Positions 11,756-22,933 of a stretch of 55,426 nt of DNA are shown piece after piece. Each line of letters opens with the position of its first letter. Positions within the stretch are counted from its first letter, which is position 1. The position numbers were made by a program, and so were the translations under genes. Origin of the DNA: Zygnema cylindricum (lineage: Eukaryota > Streptophyta > Zygnematophyceae > Zygnematales > Zygnemataceae); the NCBI GenBank assembly GCA_037447655.1, contig JBBHKE010001149.1, forward strand, positions 242,611 through 298,036. The letters run 5' to 3'. A model generated the notes under the pieces. The model saw only the letters and a list, made by a program, of their open reading frames with translations. It did not search any database and was not told the origin of the DNA.

Positions 11756-13011
11756 CACCGTCGATCGTATTTAGCGTGTTGAACACTAATTCGGCGCCCC
11801 TAAATTTTGAGGGTTTTACCTAAAATAGGGTAAACGATACTAATTTTTCCTGTACGCTAATTACGAGATGAACAACTACACCGTGAATCGTTATTAGCCT
11901 TATGTACGCTATATCGGCACCCCAAAAATTTTACATTGATACCTTAAATATAATAAATTACACTATTTAAGGACGTGGACCATAATCTGCCACGTCTCCT
12001 GGCACTAAATTAGAATGAATGACGCTAATTTTTTCTTTACACTAATAATTTCTATACGCTAATAACGATTCAAGGTGTAGTGTCTGTTACTTTAACTAGT
12101 TCTACAACACTATTTCATGCCTTCCATCTGCAAAACCACGACTGAATTATAGAGAGTAATAGTGTTCTCTATTTAAAGGCAATTGTGAATCATAAATGAT
12201 GCAGTGCAGGTGGTTGGCTAGATTATGAATGGAAAGGTTCTCTCACCTACACTCCAAGACATGAGGTGGAAAGTGGTAACAAGGGTCCAATCCAATCGGC
12301 TTATAGCAAGGTGGCCTGCACCACAAACACAGACCAAAAGACGAATCCAGACATCATATGTGGTCAACTATTGACTAATATTGAAAATCAATGCTCCAGG
12401 CATTCAGTTATCCAACCCAGCTAAACATCCAGTTATTCAGTCACCCAATGGTCCAAAATGTCCAAATTACCCATATTAATCCAGCCATCCAATTCCCCAA
12501 CATTCCAGTTTTTCAATTCTTCGGCACTTCAGTTCTCCAATATCAAATAAAAATCCAATGCCTGGTTATCCAGTTATTGAATTAAGATGTGTGCCCATAA
12601 ACATGCACCAAAGAAACCGGCAAACCACATACAAACGTGCTGTTATTTTATTATAATGCCTCAACTACTAACACCCATGTTGCTATTTTTTAACAGCAGA
12701 TAAACATTACCGATGGACAGGTTTCTTGTCAACGCCCAAATAACCAACATGGAGAGCAAAGAGACCTTTACTTCAGCGGACTAAAGAGTCGCTAACAAAT
12801 GCATCTGCAACAATTGGCTCAGAAGCTTTGTTTTGTTACCTATATTACTGTGAATATCCTCTCGACAAATCAGTTGTACCCATATTGGCGTTCGTTGAAA
12901 AATTAGTGTATAACTTTTATTTCAAAAAAATTCTAAGTCAAAATTAGTGTACATGACACTAAATTATTCTACACACTAATAATTTCTACACGCTAAATAC
13001 GATCGACGGTG
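11756..13011 (+). mobile_element. TA-flanked TIR element, 1256 bp, carrying a nested MITE
   Basis: The left end CACCGTCGATCGTATTTAGC is repeated in perfect inverted form at the right end. The perfect inverted match, including the TA and one flanking base, spans 27 bp at 11753-11779 and 12988-13014. TA flanks both sides. No transposase is encoded. The interior holds a nested MITE at 11879-12077 and, at about 12388-12580, degenerate CCAGTTATCCA-like repeats. TA target sites and CACCG ends suggest the Tc1/mariner-pogo group. Confidence 0.75.
11879..12077 (+). mobile_element. MITE family B, nested 199-bp copy
   Basis: Begins CACCGTGAATCGTTATTAGC after TA and ends GCTAATAACGATTCAAGGTG before TA. 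It lies inside the 11756-13011 element, so it inserted later. Confidence 0.75.
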
Positions 13012-13028
13012 TAGTGTACAGTACTGTA

Positions 13029-13569
13029 CACCGTGAATCGGTATTGGCGTAATGGACGCTATTTAAGGTACCTTTTTTTTTCCCCAAATTCTTAAACAGC
13101 ATAAATTATTTTGTTTTTTCTTTTACGCCATTTAGGGTTCTTTTCCAATTTTTATCATCTAAATAGATTGTTGTACGGTGGGTGTCAGACCGAACAAAGA
13201 TGTACCTTTTTAAGTGAGAAAGTATAATTTATGGGTTTTAGTAACCACGGACGCATGAGAATATGCGCTCTAAAAAGGGGGATACAATCGGGCTGTCAAA
13301 AATCACGTTCTCACATATTGGTCCGGCAACTACGTTTCGACTGTGTGAACGTACGATTTGTGTACAATTTGTCAGATTTTGAACAGAGCCTATATTAGTA
13401 TAAACAAGTTTGGGGCGGGTGTTTAATTTTTTTTAAATCCAAATTAGTATAAGTAAATATCCAGTATGTATGTTTTTTTTTGAAAAAATCCAAATTCTCA
13501 ATTAGCGTAAATAACGGTAATTGTTCCTACATGCTAAAGAAACCTTTACGCGAATAACGATTCACGGTG
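13029..13569 (-). mobile_element. MITE family B, 541-bp copy
   Basis: Starts CACCGTGAATCGGTATTGGC and ends GCGAATAACGATTCACGGTG, with TA on both sides. The interior matches 17234-17771 along its length (for example GGACGCATGAGAATATGCG and TGTGTACAATTTGTCAGATT). It is separated from the 11756-13011 element by only about 17 bp. Confidence 0.85.
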
Positions 13570-14205
13570 TACCGTCTGCGCATCCAATCCAGAACTTTTT
13601 TTTTTCCTTTTATTTTTTTGGCCATTCCTCCAACAGAAGCTGTCAATAACTGTACGGATGCATGTACTGGCGGTAATATTTGCCTCCAGGTCGCGACGAA
13701 AGACTACAGTAGTTCTTACATGCGTGCTTTTTTTTTGGACGATACACCGCCAATCGTTAATAGCGTGTAAGTTTTTTTAGCGTATAAAAATAATTACCGT
13801 GGTGTACGCTATTTAAGAATTTGAAAATTTTGGAAAAAATCATACATTCTAATTGTTTGGTAATGGTAATTTGGATCTTTGAAAAAACAAATGTCGGTCA
13901 CAAACATGCTTACACTAATTTAAGTCTTCGTACAAAATCTGACAAATTGTACACAAATCGTACATTCACACAGTCGAAACGCGGCTGTCGGACAAATATG
14001 TGCGAGCGAGATTTTTTACGACCTGGTTTTTTTTCCTTTTTAGAACGCACATTCTCATGCATCCGCGGTTACTAAAACTAATTTATTGTACTTTTTAACT
14101 TAAGAAGGTACATTTATGTACGTCTGACATTGACCGTACACCACTCTATTTAAGAGACAACGTACTGAAAATAACCCTAAATAGAATAAAGAAAAAAATA
14201 GAATG
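13451..14205 (+). repeat. 755-bp tandem duplication, unit 1
   Basis: Starts AAGTAAATATCCAGTATG and ends GAAAAAAATAGAATGA. It contains the right end of the MITE at 13029-13569, a spacer (13572-13743), and the first 461 bp of a second MITE beginning CACCGCCAATCG at 13745. Unit 2 repeats it with few differences. Confidence 0.9.
13745..14205 (+). mobile_element. MITE family B, copy truncated by duplication
   Basis: Left part of a MITE identical in type to 14500-15035. It stops at the duplication boundary, so its right terminal repeat is absent here. Confidence 0.85.
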
Positions 14206-14960
14206 AAGTAAATATCCTGTATGTATGTTTTTTTTTGAAAAAATCCAAATTCTCAATTAGCGTAAATAACGGTAATTGTTCCTACATGCTAAAGAAACCT
14301 TTACGCGAATAACGATTCACGGTGTACCGTCTGCGCATCCAATCCAAAACTTTTTTTTTTCCTTTTATTTTTTTGGCCATTCCTCCAACAGAAGCTGTCA
14401 GTAACTGTACGGATGCATGTACTGGCGGTAATATTTGCCTCCAGGTCGCGACGGAAGACTACAGTGGTTCTTACATGCGTGCTTTTTTTTTGGACGATAC
14501 ACCGCCAATCGTTAATAGCGTGTAAGTTTTTTTTGCGTATAAAAATAATTACCGTGGTGTACGCTATTTAAGAATTTGAAAATTTTGGAAAAAATCATAC
14601 ATTCTAATTGTTTGGTAATGGTAATTTGGATCTTTGAAAAAACAAATGTCGGTCACAAACATGCCTACACTAATTTAAGTCTTCGTACAAAATCTGACAA
14701 ATTGTACACAAATCGTACATTCACACAGTCGAAACGCGGCTGTCGGACGAATATGTGCGAGCGGGATTTTTTACGAACTGGTTTTTTTTCCTTTTTAGAA
14801 CGCACATTCTCATGCGTCCGCGGTTACTAAAACTAATTTATTGTACTTTTAACTTAAGAAGGTACATTTATCTACGTCTGACATTGACCGTACACCACTC
14901 TATTTAGGAGACAACGTACTGAAAATAACCCTAAATAGAATAAAGAAAAAAATAGAATGA
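14206..14960 (+). repeat. 755-bp tandem duplication, unit 2
   Basis: Second copy of 13451-14205 at a constant offset of 755 bp. It then continues beyond 14960 into the true right end of the MITE. Confidence 0.9.
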
Positions 14961-15035
14961 ACTACACTAATGGAGAATAATAAAAAAAAAGCGGGACGGA
15001 ATTAGCGTACACAGCGCTAATAACGATTGGCGGTG
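14500..15035 (+). mobile_element. MITE family B, complete 536-bp copy with proven TA insertion site
   Basis: Starts CACCGCCAATCGTTAATAGC and ends GCTAATAACGATTGGCGGTG, flanked by TA at 14498-14499 and 15036-15037. No coding capacity. The flanks TTGGACGA and GCGCGTAGGCTTG are found joined without the element at 16205-16225, which is a paralogous empty site. Confidence 0.93.
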
Positions 15036-15189
15036 TAGCGCGTAGGCTTGCCACTCAGATATTAAAAATTGTCAAAAAAATTCCAAACGTACTATTTGAA
15101 TTAAAAACGTACTATTTTGTCGCCTTGTGCAAGCTTTCGTCCGAGATTTTCAAGTGTACAATTTGAATGTGATAACCACCTTTCCCAAC

Positions 15190-15416
15190 CGTGAATCGTA
15201 ATTAGTGTTAATAATTTTTTCGCCACTGAAAACTACTTTTATCCGTACACATTTGTCCAATTTTCAATTTGAGACCGCCAATCGGAAGCTGAGATTTTGT
15301 ACGGTACCTCAATTAACGTCAAGGAAAAATTAAAATCATGTATCCTATTTGAGGAAAAAAATCAAAATTTTAAGAACCCAAATTAGTGACTTTGACACTA
15401 ATAACGATGCGCGGTG
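15190..15416 (+). mobile_element. Degenerate MITE family B copy holding a family A fragment
   Basis: The left end ACCGTGAATCGTAATTAGTG and right end CACTAATAACGATGCGCGGTG fit the family B termini. Between them, 15219-15305 matches the family A MITEs of 4.6 kb (TCGCCACTGAAAACTACTTT, GAGACCGCCAATCGGAAG), so a family A element appears to have inserted here too. Confidence 0.55.
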
Positions 15417-16066
15417 TACTGAAGCCCCTTTTTATTTGTACGGCTACTTTCCAGCCTTTGTCTTTTTGGAAACATGAACTCGAAGTGTGGGAAAACACGA
15501 AGCTGAAGAAAAGACAAAAAAATAGCCTGACAAGATATCTTTCGTTAAAGATTTTATTGTGGATTTTGGTTGACTCGTGTCCACCATGTCAGAAGTTCAC
15601 ATGGACATTGTCACGTGTCAAAATTTTGGTGGTCGTTCATTTTCCCACGAATCTATATCATCCAGGTACGGCGACTACACACGTGTGGGTGATCCATAAC
15701 AAAGCAGGATGGAAAGATTGATAGGCCGATGAAGACCAAAAAACAATTGAACGGCCAAAAAATTTTCCCGGACCCTCAGAAAATCATGATCGGATCTACT
15801 GTTACTCTGTTGAAAAAAAAAAAAAAAAAAAAAAAAAGAAACAGTATCACATGGTACGAAAGATTACAAAAATATGGAAACAACCTCACTTTTTTTCGCT
15901 TGTTGAACCCCTACCTTAAATGGCATGGGTGTAAATAGCTATACGATTTTAGTCCTTGGACGCTTGGCCATTTTGGCATTTCAACCCTAAAAAACCATTA
16001 AAAAAAAAAAAACTAATTTGTCGCGATTCAATTCGATGGACCGTTACAGTACAGTCTAGTTACTGT
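15417..16066. other. Unassigned DNA with poly(A) run
   Basis: No supported gene. A poly(A) run lies near 15815-15837. The stretch 15500-15610 resembles 16430-16545, suggesting another dispersed duplicate. Confidence 0.4.
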
Positions 16067-16350
16067 ACCGTCTGCGCATCCAATCCAAAGCTTTTTACTT
16101 TTCCTTTTTTTTTGGCCATTCCTCCAAACAGAAGTTGTCAGTAAATGTACGGATGTATGTACTGGCAGTAATATTTGCCAGAGATTATTGCATGCGTGCT
16201 TTTTTTGGACGGTATCGCGTAGGCTTGTCACTCAGATATAAAAAATTGTCAAAGATTTTCCAAACGTACTATTTGAATTCCAAACGTACTATTTTGTCGC
16301 CTTGTGCGAGCTTTCGTCAGAGATTTTCAAGAGTACAATTTGAATATAAT
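16067..16350 (+). repeat. Paralogous empty site of the MITE locus
   Basis: 16067-16213 matches the spacer upstream of the MITE at 14500 (and its duplicate at 13572-13743). 16214-16350 matches the DNA downstream of it (15036-15175). At 16213-16214 a single TA stands where the other locus has TA-element-TA. Confidence 0.88.
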
Positions 16351-16599
16351 ATCTGTAACCCCGTACTATCCCATCGTAAAAAAAAACTTCCAAACAACCT
16401 AAAAACAAAAATAAAATAAAATGCTGTAAACAGCTAAAGACAAAGGAAGGCAAAGGGAGCTTGACGGGATATCTTCCGTACAAAGATTTTTTGGCGGATT
16501 TTTTAGTGCGCCGAAGTCACGTGGCATCTATGACGTGGAGAAAAATTATTTGCTGTCCATCGTGGTATTTGTTTTATTATCGAAGCGTAGCGATTATAA

Positions 16600-17843
16600 G
16601 GGTGGACTTCCATTAGCGAAAAAGTGGGGATTTTTACTGACGGCCGTACGGTTTCGTACAATTTCGTACAGAATTTATTTATTTCAACGAAAACAACATT
16701 ACAGAAAATTGTCCAAGGTTGTAAGCGTAAATTAGGACCGTTAGATTCAATTACATTTTTTATCCGTGACGACACGTCACCAACCTTACAGTTTTCTAAG
16801 ACCGTGCACAATGAGGACAGTACTCGAATACAGAACGTGTAAAAATAGGCCGCATGGAAAAGGTAAAAAGAATCCACGATGAGCGCGCGTGTATGTGCGT
16901 ACACGTCGCAAGGGCCATGTGCCTTCCGCCAGGGTGGCTGCGAATCCACCGAAATTATTCCGTCACGCTCCCACCATCAAAGTTTGCCGCCGCCTTTTTG
17001 TCGTTGCGTTTTGAAATTTTGGGTAGTACATTTAATGCCATATGTACGAGTCATTAATTACTTCCGTTGGTACAGATATGTCATTAATTACCTCCGTTGG
17101 TACAGATATTATCTACACTCGTACAGATATTGCGTTCTGACATTGCATTCGAAGATTCTATCAAGATTTTAAGAATCGAATATTAACCTACGTGTTACCA
17201 ACCAAAATGAGCCACGCATGTTTACAGACGCTACACCGCCAATCGTTATTAGCGTTGTGTACGCTAATTCCGTCCCGCTTTTTTTTTTTATTCTCCATTA
17301 GTGCAGTTCATTCTATTTTTTTCTTTATTTTATTTAGGGTTATTTTCAGTATGTTGTCTCTTAAATAGAGTGGTGTACGGTCAATGTCAGACCGTACATA
17401 AATGTACCTTCTTAAGTTAAAAAGTACAATAAATTAGTTTTAGTAACCGCGGACGCATGAGAATGTGCGTTCTAAAAAGGAAAAAAAAACCAGGTCGTAA
17501 AAAATCCCGCTCGCACATATTCGTCCGACAGCCGCGTTTCGACCGTGTGAATGTACGATTTGTGTACAATTTGTCAGATTTTATACGGAGACTTAAATTA
17601 GTGTAGGCATGTTTGTGACCGACATTTGTTTTTTCAAAGATCCAAATTACCATTACCAAACAATTAGAATGTATGATTTTTTCCAAAATTTTCAAATTCT
17701 TAAATAGCGTACACCACGGTAATTATTTTTATACGCTAAAAAAACTTACACGCTAATAACGATTGGCGGTGTACCTAATGGAAGGCACGCCCTTCAGTAA
17801 AATTTTCCGTACAATTACTGGGACGCCTAATGGAAGTCCACCC
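16600..17843 (+). mobile_element. TAA-flanked TIR element (PIF/Harbinger-like), with nested MITE
   Basis: Perfect 17-bp terminal inverted repeats GGGTGGACTTCCATTAG (16600-16616) and its reverse complement (17827-17843), flanked by TAA on both sides (16597-16599, 17844-17846). A 3-bp TAA/TTA duplication and GG-starting ends are typical of PIF/Harbinger (Tourist-like) elements. No transposase is visible. The family B MITE at 17234-17771 is nested inside, so the element itself is about 700 bp. Confidence 0.75.
17234..17771 (-). mobile_element. MITE family B, complete 538-bp copy
   Basis: Starts CACCGCCAATCGTTATTAGC and ends GCTAATAACGATTGGCGGTG, with TA at 17232-17233 and 17772-17773. It runs in opposite orientation to the 14500-15035 copy and is alike along its whole length. 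Nested in the TAA-flanked element. Confidence 0.93.
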
Positions 17844-18023
17844 TAATTTATTATTTATATATGTCCTGTATATGGTTATCATTATCCTTAAGGAAAAAAA
17901 AAGACAAATTTAGTGTGGATCCAACAAAAAAAACCCCAGGTAAATATGTTTTGGTAACCCTGAAAAACCCTAAAAAACCCGAACGGTCTATGTTTATGCC
18001 TGGACCCTCGGAAAAGTCACGAT

Positions 18024-18757
18024 CATAGTTCAAAAGTAGGTGAAAGTAGGCCCATACAATATGCCTATTGTATGTAAAACATACAATATGACCTTAAGAC
18101 CCATATTGTATGGGTCGCAAAATGAAAAAAAATAGCAACAGAGTTGAGTTGCACATTGATCAATAGAGTATTAAACGTCATGTCTATATTTTGAAAAACA
18201 TTTGGACGAAAAAAAAATCTGTGAGTTTTAAGGTATTTTTTATTTAAACCAGCATATTTGGACAATCGGACGGTCGCTGATCAAAGTAGCGATCTAAGAA
18301 GATCACATGAAAAGCCCATAACACAACTTACGATATGACTATCTGTCATATTAGCGACTGCAATTTTGAAGGCCACAATGAATAAAGCCTCAAATTGACC
18401 AACCAGGCAGTATGGGACAATAAAAAAAAATATTCCACATTGCCAAAAATATTACCAAAACCTACCCGTTGGTGGCTAAAAAAACACTTTGGCGGTTTCC
18501 CCTTTATGAAAAAACCATGAACTCTCCGTACTCTCTCTCTCATCGCACTCTCACCGCTCTCCACCGCTCTCATTTTAACTGCACCGTACTTATTTCACTC
18601 CGCGTTTTTTTTTTCCGGGTTTTCTTTCCCGCGGAATCTCATCCTACGCCGTATAGTGTGCACAACGCACACAGTATGCCTACTCTACGCGAGTTTTGTG
18701 CCAAGTTTTGTGCGCCTAACAAAGGCCTATCATAAAAACACCTACTTTTGAACTATG
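18024..18757 (+). mobile_element. Non-autonomous TIR element with 8-bp target duplication (hAT-like)
   Basis: Begins CATAGTTCAAAAGTAGGTG and ends with the exact reverse complement. The flanks GTCACGAT (18016-18023) and GTCTCGAT (18758-18765) agree at 7 of 8 positions, giving the 8-bp duplication characteristic of hAT. The interior contains a palindromic cluster of ACAATATG words (18056-18115). No coding region. Confidence 0.75.
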
Positions 18758-18873
18758 GTCTCGATAGATGTTCTTTAAAAACGTTTTTTCAAGAAACCAA
18801 AAAACAATAAGATATGCACCACATTACAGATTTTAGTAAACTATGCCACTTTTTTTGTGATGGAGGTATATAC

Positions 18874-21262
18874 TAGTTTTGTGTATCGGTAAAAAACTTA
18901 TCGCGATAACACCGATACCGATAGTTATCGGTTATCGAACGGTCGGAGGTCCCGATATATCAGTCAGAGACCAACAAATTCCATATCGGCGATAACTTTT
19001 GAAAATATAGTATGCATACAATAGTACTACATAACATACTGTATTATATTATTGACTTTATATAGCGGGGCATGCCACGTATAATGAATCTGTTCCGTAT
19101 CTGTTTAACTAGAATTTATTACGGACAGCGCAACACATAAACGTCGACAAATTTAAAGCAATAATTTTTAGTTCTAAAACTATAGTATTGAAACGAAAAA
19201 TTTAAATTTACATTATAACTTTTTAAAACAAACTTTTTCGAAAAACACACATACAGACGAACAGCGCAGACGAACACATTTGTCATCCTGTCGCCATTTA
19301 CTGCAACCTATTGCCACCATCTTTTGAAAATTCAGGGGCACTTATTTAAATGGAAATTTAAAACATTGACAATGTAGAAATTGGATTTTGAGAAATTTGA
19401 CATTGTGATTTTTGAAGATTGGGATTTAATAAGTTAAGAATTTTACAATTTTCAGATTTTGAATTCAAAATTTAGTGTTGAAATATAATGTCGGATTTTT
19501 GCAGTAAATTCCAGTGTTGGAATTCAGTGTGCACTAAATTTCCATGATAGTAACTCCTGTGCTATAATCCCTACTCTAAAATTCAGTTTTGAATCTGAGT
19601 GGTAAGTGTCGCACTAAATTTCATTGCTAAAATGCACCGCCAAACTAGTGCTACACTAAAGTACTGTATTGAATTTCGGTGGAAAAGTTCAGTGCTGGGT
19701 GCTATGATGAATTTCACTGCTCTATTCAGTGCTTGAGTAATAAAGTAATTAATAATAAATAAAGTAATTAATATTTATAAAATTAATAAAGTGCTTAAAT
19801 TTAGTGCTGAACCGTTCATCACTCAAATTCATACCTAGAAAACGGTGCGCACTGAATTTTAGAGTTGAAATGAAGTGCTAAGATTCAGTGTCGAAATTTA
19901 GTGTTGTGCTGAAATTCAGTTGTGGAATTCAGTGTTGAATTAGAGAAGTTCAGTGATAAATCTCACGACAAAACTTGAGTGTTAAATTTCAGTGGTAAAG
20001 TAAAGTGTCGAGTGGTAAAATACAGTGCTAAAAGCAAATATAATATTGAATTCAGTGCTCACATATAGTGTTGAAACCTTATTTGTGTTCAAATTCAGTG
20101 CTAAAAGACATTGCTGCACTGGATTCCAGTGCTAAAAGCATTCTAAAATTCTATGTTGAAATTGTGCTGCACTGAAATTTAGGATCGAAGATTCTAAACT
20201 TTGGTGTTGGAATTCAGAGTTGAAATACAGTGCTAAATTTTAGTACTAAAATCCAGTGCTGCACTAAATTTAAATGCTGATGTCCAGTGCTAAAATATAG
20301 TGTGCAACTTCAGTGGTACACTAAAATACCGTGCTAAATTCCAGAGGGTAAACTTATCGCTGCAATATAGTGTTGCACTATAATTTAGTGTTGAGCCGAA
20401 TTTTAGTGCTGAAATTCAGTGCTTACATTTACTTCTGCAAAAACATATTAAATTTCAAGTTTAGTCCAAAAATGAAATTCAATGTCGAAATCCATTGTTG
20501 GTGCACGATCCATTGCTACATTGAAATTCATTGCTTATTTATAGTGATAAAATTCAGTGCTTTCAAATATGATATCGCACTAAATATAATGCTTTAAATC
20601 GTGCTTAAATTCAGTGTTGCAATAAATTTAATTTCTAAGATTTAGTGTTGTAATGCTTAATTTATGTTCTCAAATCCAATGCTAAAATTTTGTGTTGCGT
20701 TGAATCTCAGGGTTGAAATCCTGTTTTAATATCAATCCAAATTTCAACTCATGTATTTATTTTGTCAAACCTTATTGCGGATCGTTTCTAAAATGGACAG
20801 AAAATGCATTAAAGTAAAAAACCTATATAGACAAACAATGGGAGTGATATGAGGGCGTAACTAACCTTGAAAAAAAAAATTACAGTCAAAAGGACATTCT
20901 GGACGGGTACGTTCTGGACGGGTATGGGAGCGTGAAACCCAAGTAAAACCCCCTTAAATTATAAATAATCAAAGAAATATCGCTATTTTTTATCGAGATC
21001 GGGGGGAAGGGGATCCGCGGCGGGTCCGAGGAATAGCACGTACAATTGAGTGTACTGGCCGTACATTTATTTGTATAGTCCGTACAATTATCGCCAATAG
21101 TTATTGCTATCGGTGTTATCGCTGATAAACAACCGATATTATCGGTTAATTATCAGCGATAACACGATAACGATATATCATACCAATATATCGATTATCG
21201 GCAACCCGAAAAAAAGCCCATATCGGTTATCGACAAATCCTTACTGATAGACAACACTAGCT
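18874..21262 (+). mobile_element. Probable TIR element, about 2.4 kb, filled with degenerate repeats
   Basis: The left end TAGTTTTGTGTATCGGT and right end ACTGATAGACAACACTA are imperfect inverted repeats. The subterminal regions (18890-19000, 21100-21240) are packed with ATCGGTTATCG and TATCGCGATAAC palindromic words. Length and end sequences resemble the hAT-type element at 31941-34323, including the shared ACCAATATATCGA. No convincing target duplication, so the borders are approximate. No transposase. Confidence 0.55.
19480..20720 (+). repeat. Degenerate short repeat field (ATTCAGTGCTGAAA-like)
   Basis: About 1.2 kb in which variants of AAATTCAGTGCTG, AAATTCAGTGTTG and CTAAAATTCAGTG recur every 10-30 bp, heavily diverged. 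It forms the core of the 18.9-21.3 kb element. Short open frames here are not credible genes. Confidence 0.8.
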
Positions 21263-22353
21263 ATTAGCGTTATGAAATAATTAGGTTAAAAAATAATCAG
21301 GATTATAAACGCTAATTTGGGATTTTCAATTTAAAAAAAAAAAAAAACTCTAATTTATTAATAACTCTAATTTGGGATTTTCCCTCAGTGAAGTTCTTTA
21401 CACATATAAAATGCTTTCGAAATCGTACAAAGTTGTTATGCACGTTTATATTTATTGCCTATGAAGGATTTTCGACCCTATTACTACTTCATTGGATGTG
21501 GTTTCGGACCAATTTTGGAGTTGATCATGCAGGGCACCAAAAGCCATTTTTGAGAGACGATTATGATCACACAAATTAATTTTTTGTTTTGTAATTGAAA
21601 TCCCTACTAAAATATACGTAGCATAGCTAATATAACTTTATTTCATTTAATTTGGATAATTAGGCTACAAGATATGCTAGGTCAAAGTAGTGTTTTGGTG
21701 CAGATTTTAGAAACTTTGACGTTAAATATCTTTTCAACGGATTGGTTACGCATGCTGTATTTTATATTGATAGATAAAAAATTTTAATATCTTTCTATTG
21801 AAAGTTTTTTTGTATTGATCAGATAGATATTAAGAGAGATATGGCAGTTTCTGTAAACATCATAATATATGATAATTATTGACATTTTGAAGTAATGATT
21901 GCTTTTGCCAGTTGGAAATTACTACAGGAATATGTTTATGTATTGTGGTGAATGGCTTCTATTTGAGTAGGGTAGGAGGCAATATTGTTAAGTCTACAGA
22001 GATCACTGTCATAAATGTTATGGCAGTCTAAATTATTTCCATTTTGATTTGATTTGGTAATTCTCAGGATTAGGGTTATGGTTGAATTTCTTTTGTTTAA
22101 AGTTGTTAGCATAGCCCACCGAGCTTGATGATATTAAAGCTCGCGATTGGAATGATTCAGGAGTGAACTCGACGGTCCCAACATTTGGGACGGGGTTGGT
22201 AACTTTTCTGTCTTTTTATTGTTTTTATCATCTATGTGTCCACCCTAATGTTGTCAGGATGATCATTTTATTTCGACATATGAAATTCTCCACGCGGAGT
22301 GTTATTTTTCGCCCATTCTATATATTATTTTTCTTGCATGAAGCATCACAACC
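21263..22353. other. Spacer upstream of the Ty3 element
   Basis: AT-rich. The 5' LTR and leader of the Ty3 element would be expected here, but I find no match to its putative 3' LTR and no clear tRNA-complementary primer site. Confidence 0.4.
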
Positions 22354-22930
22354 ATGGGCTCGACAGAACTATCTAGAGAATTTTCTAGGCTGTCCGATCG
22401 CGATAAGATTCATTATGCGGAAGGTTTGCTGAAAGGGGCAGCGAAGCGTGGTGGAGAGCAATGGTGGAAAACAACGAGGTTCCCTCTGATTGGACTCTAT
22501 TTGTTTGTTTGCTTCGTGACAGCTGGCAATCACTGAACACCGTTAAGGCTGCAAGGGACAAGATTTCGGTGTTGTAACAACGCAATTCCGTTTTGGAGTA
22601 CACGCAACGATTCTTGGAATGTAAGGTTCAAATCCCAACCATGACGGAGGATGAGGCGGTTGATCGATATGTTAAGGGACTCAAGATGTCTATTCGAAAG
22701 GATGTGGAATAGTGGCTCGCACGGGAAATAACGACTCCTAGTCTCTCGGCAATTGTTAAGTTCTCGGAACTGACCGACTCCGTAGACTTCACTCTTCGTA
22801 GGTCTTATCATTTTGGATCCAGTAGTTATGGAGGAGGTCGAAGTGATGATGGTTTGACCCCTATAGAGGGGGAAGCAATCAGGGAGGACGCGGACTTGGT
22901 CAACGCAATTAAAAGAAAGGGAAAACAATT
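22354..22930 (+). pseudogene. gag: Ty3 gag remnant
   Basis: Begins at an ATG in good context (accATGG). It shows the retrotransposon gag core: a YAEGLLKGAA segment, then, after a frameshift near 22480, LEYTQRFLECK, EAVDRYVKGLK and a final ELTDSVDF helix. At least two stops (near 22575 and 22710) interrupt it. No CCHC zinc knuckle and no DSG/DTG protease motif are found between here and reverse transcriptase, so that part seems deleted. Confidence 0.8.
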
Positions 22931-22933
22931 GGA

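Noticed and set aside
13567-14830. Pairs of 67- and 84-codon ORFs repeated at 13.6-14.1 and 14.3-14.8 kb
   Set aside because: They lie in a duplicated spacer and in noncoding MITE sequence. Their repetition reflects the 755-bp duplication, not conserved coding.
22620-22640. GGTTCAAATCCC as a tRNA B box
   Set aside because: It lies inside the Ty3 gag remnant in coding phase with no A box or clover-leaf arms.
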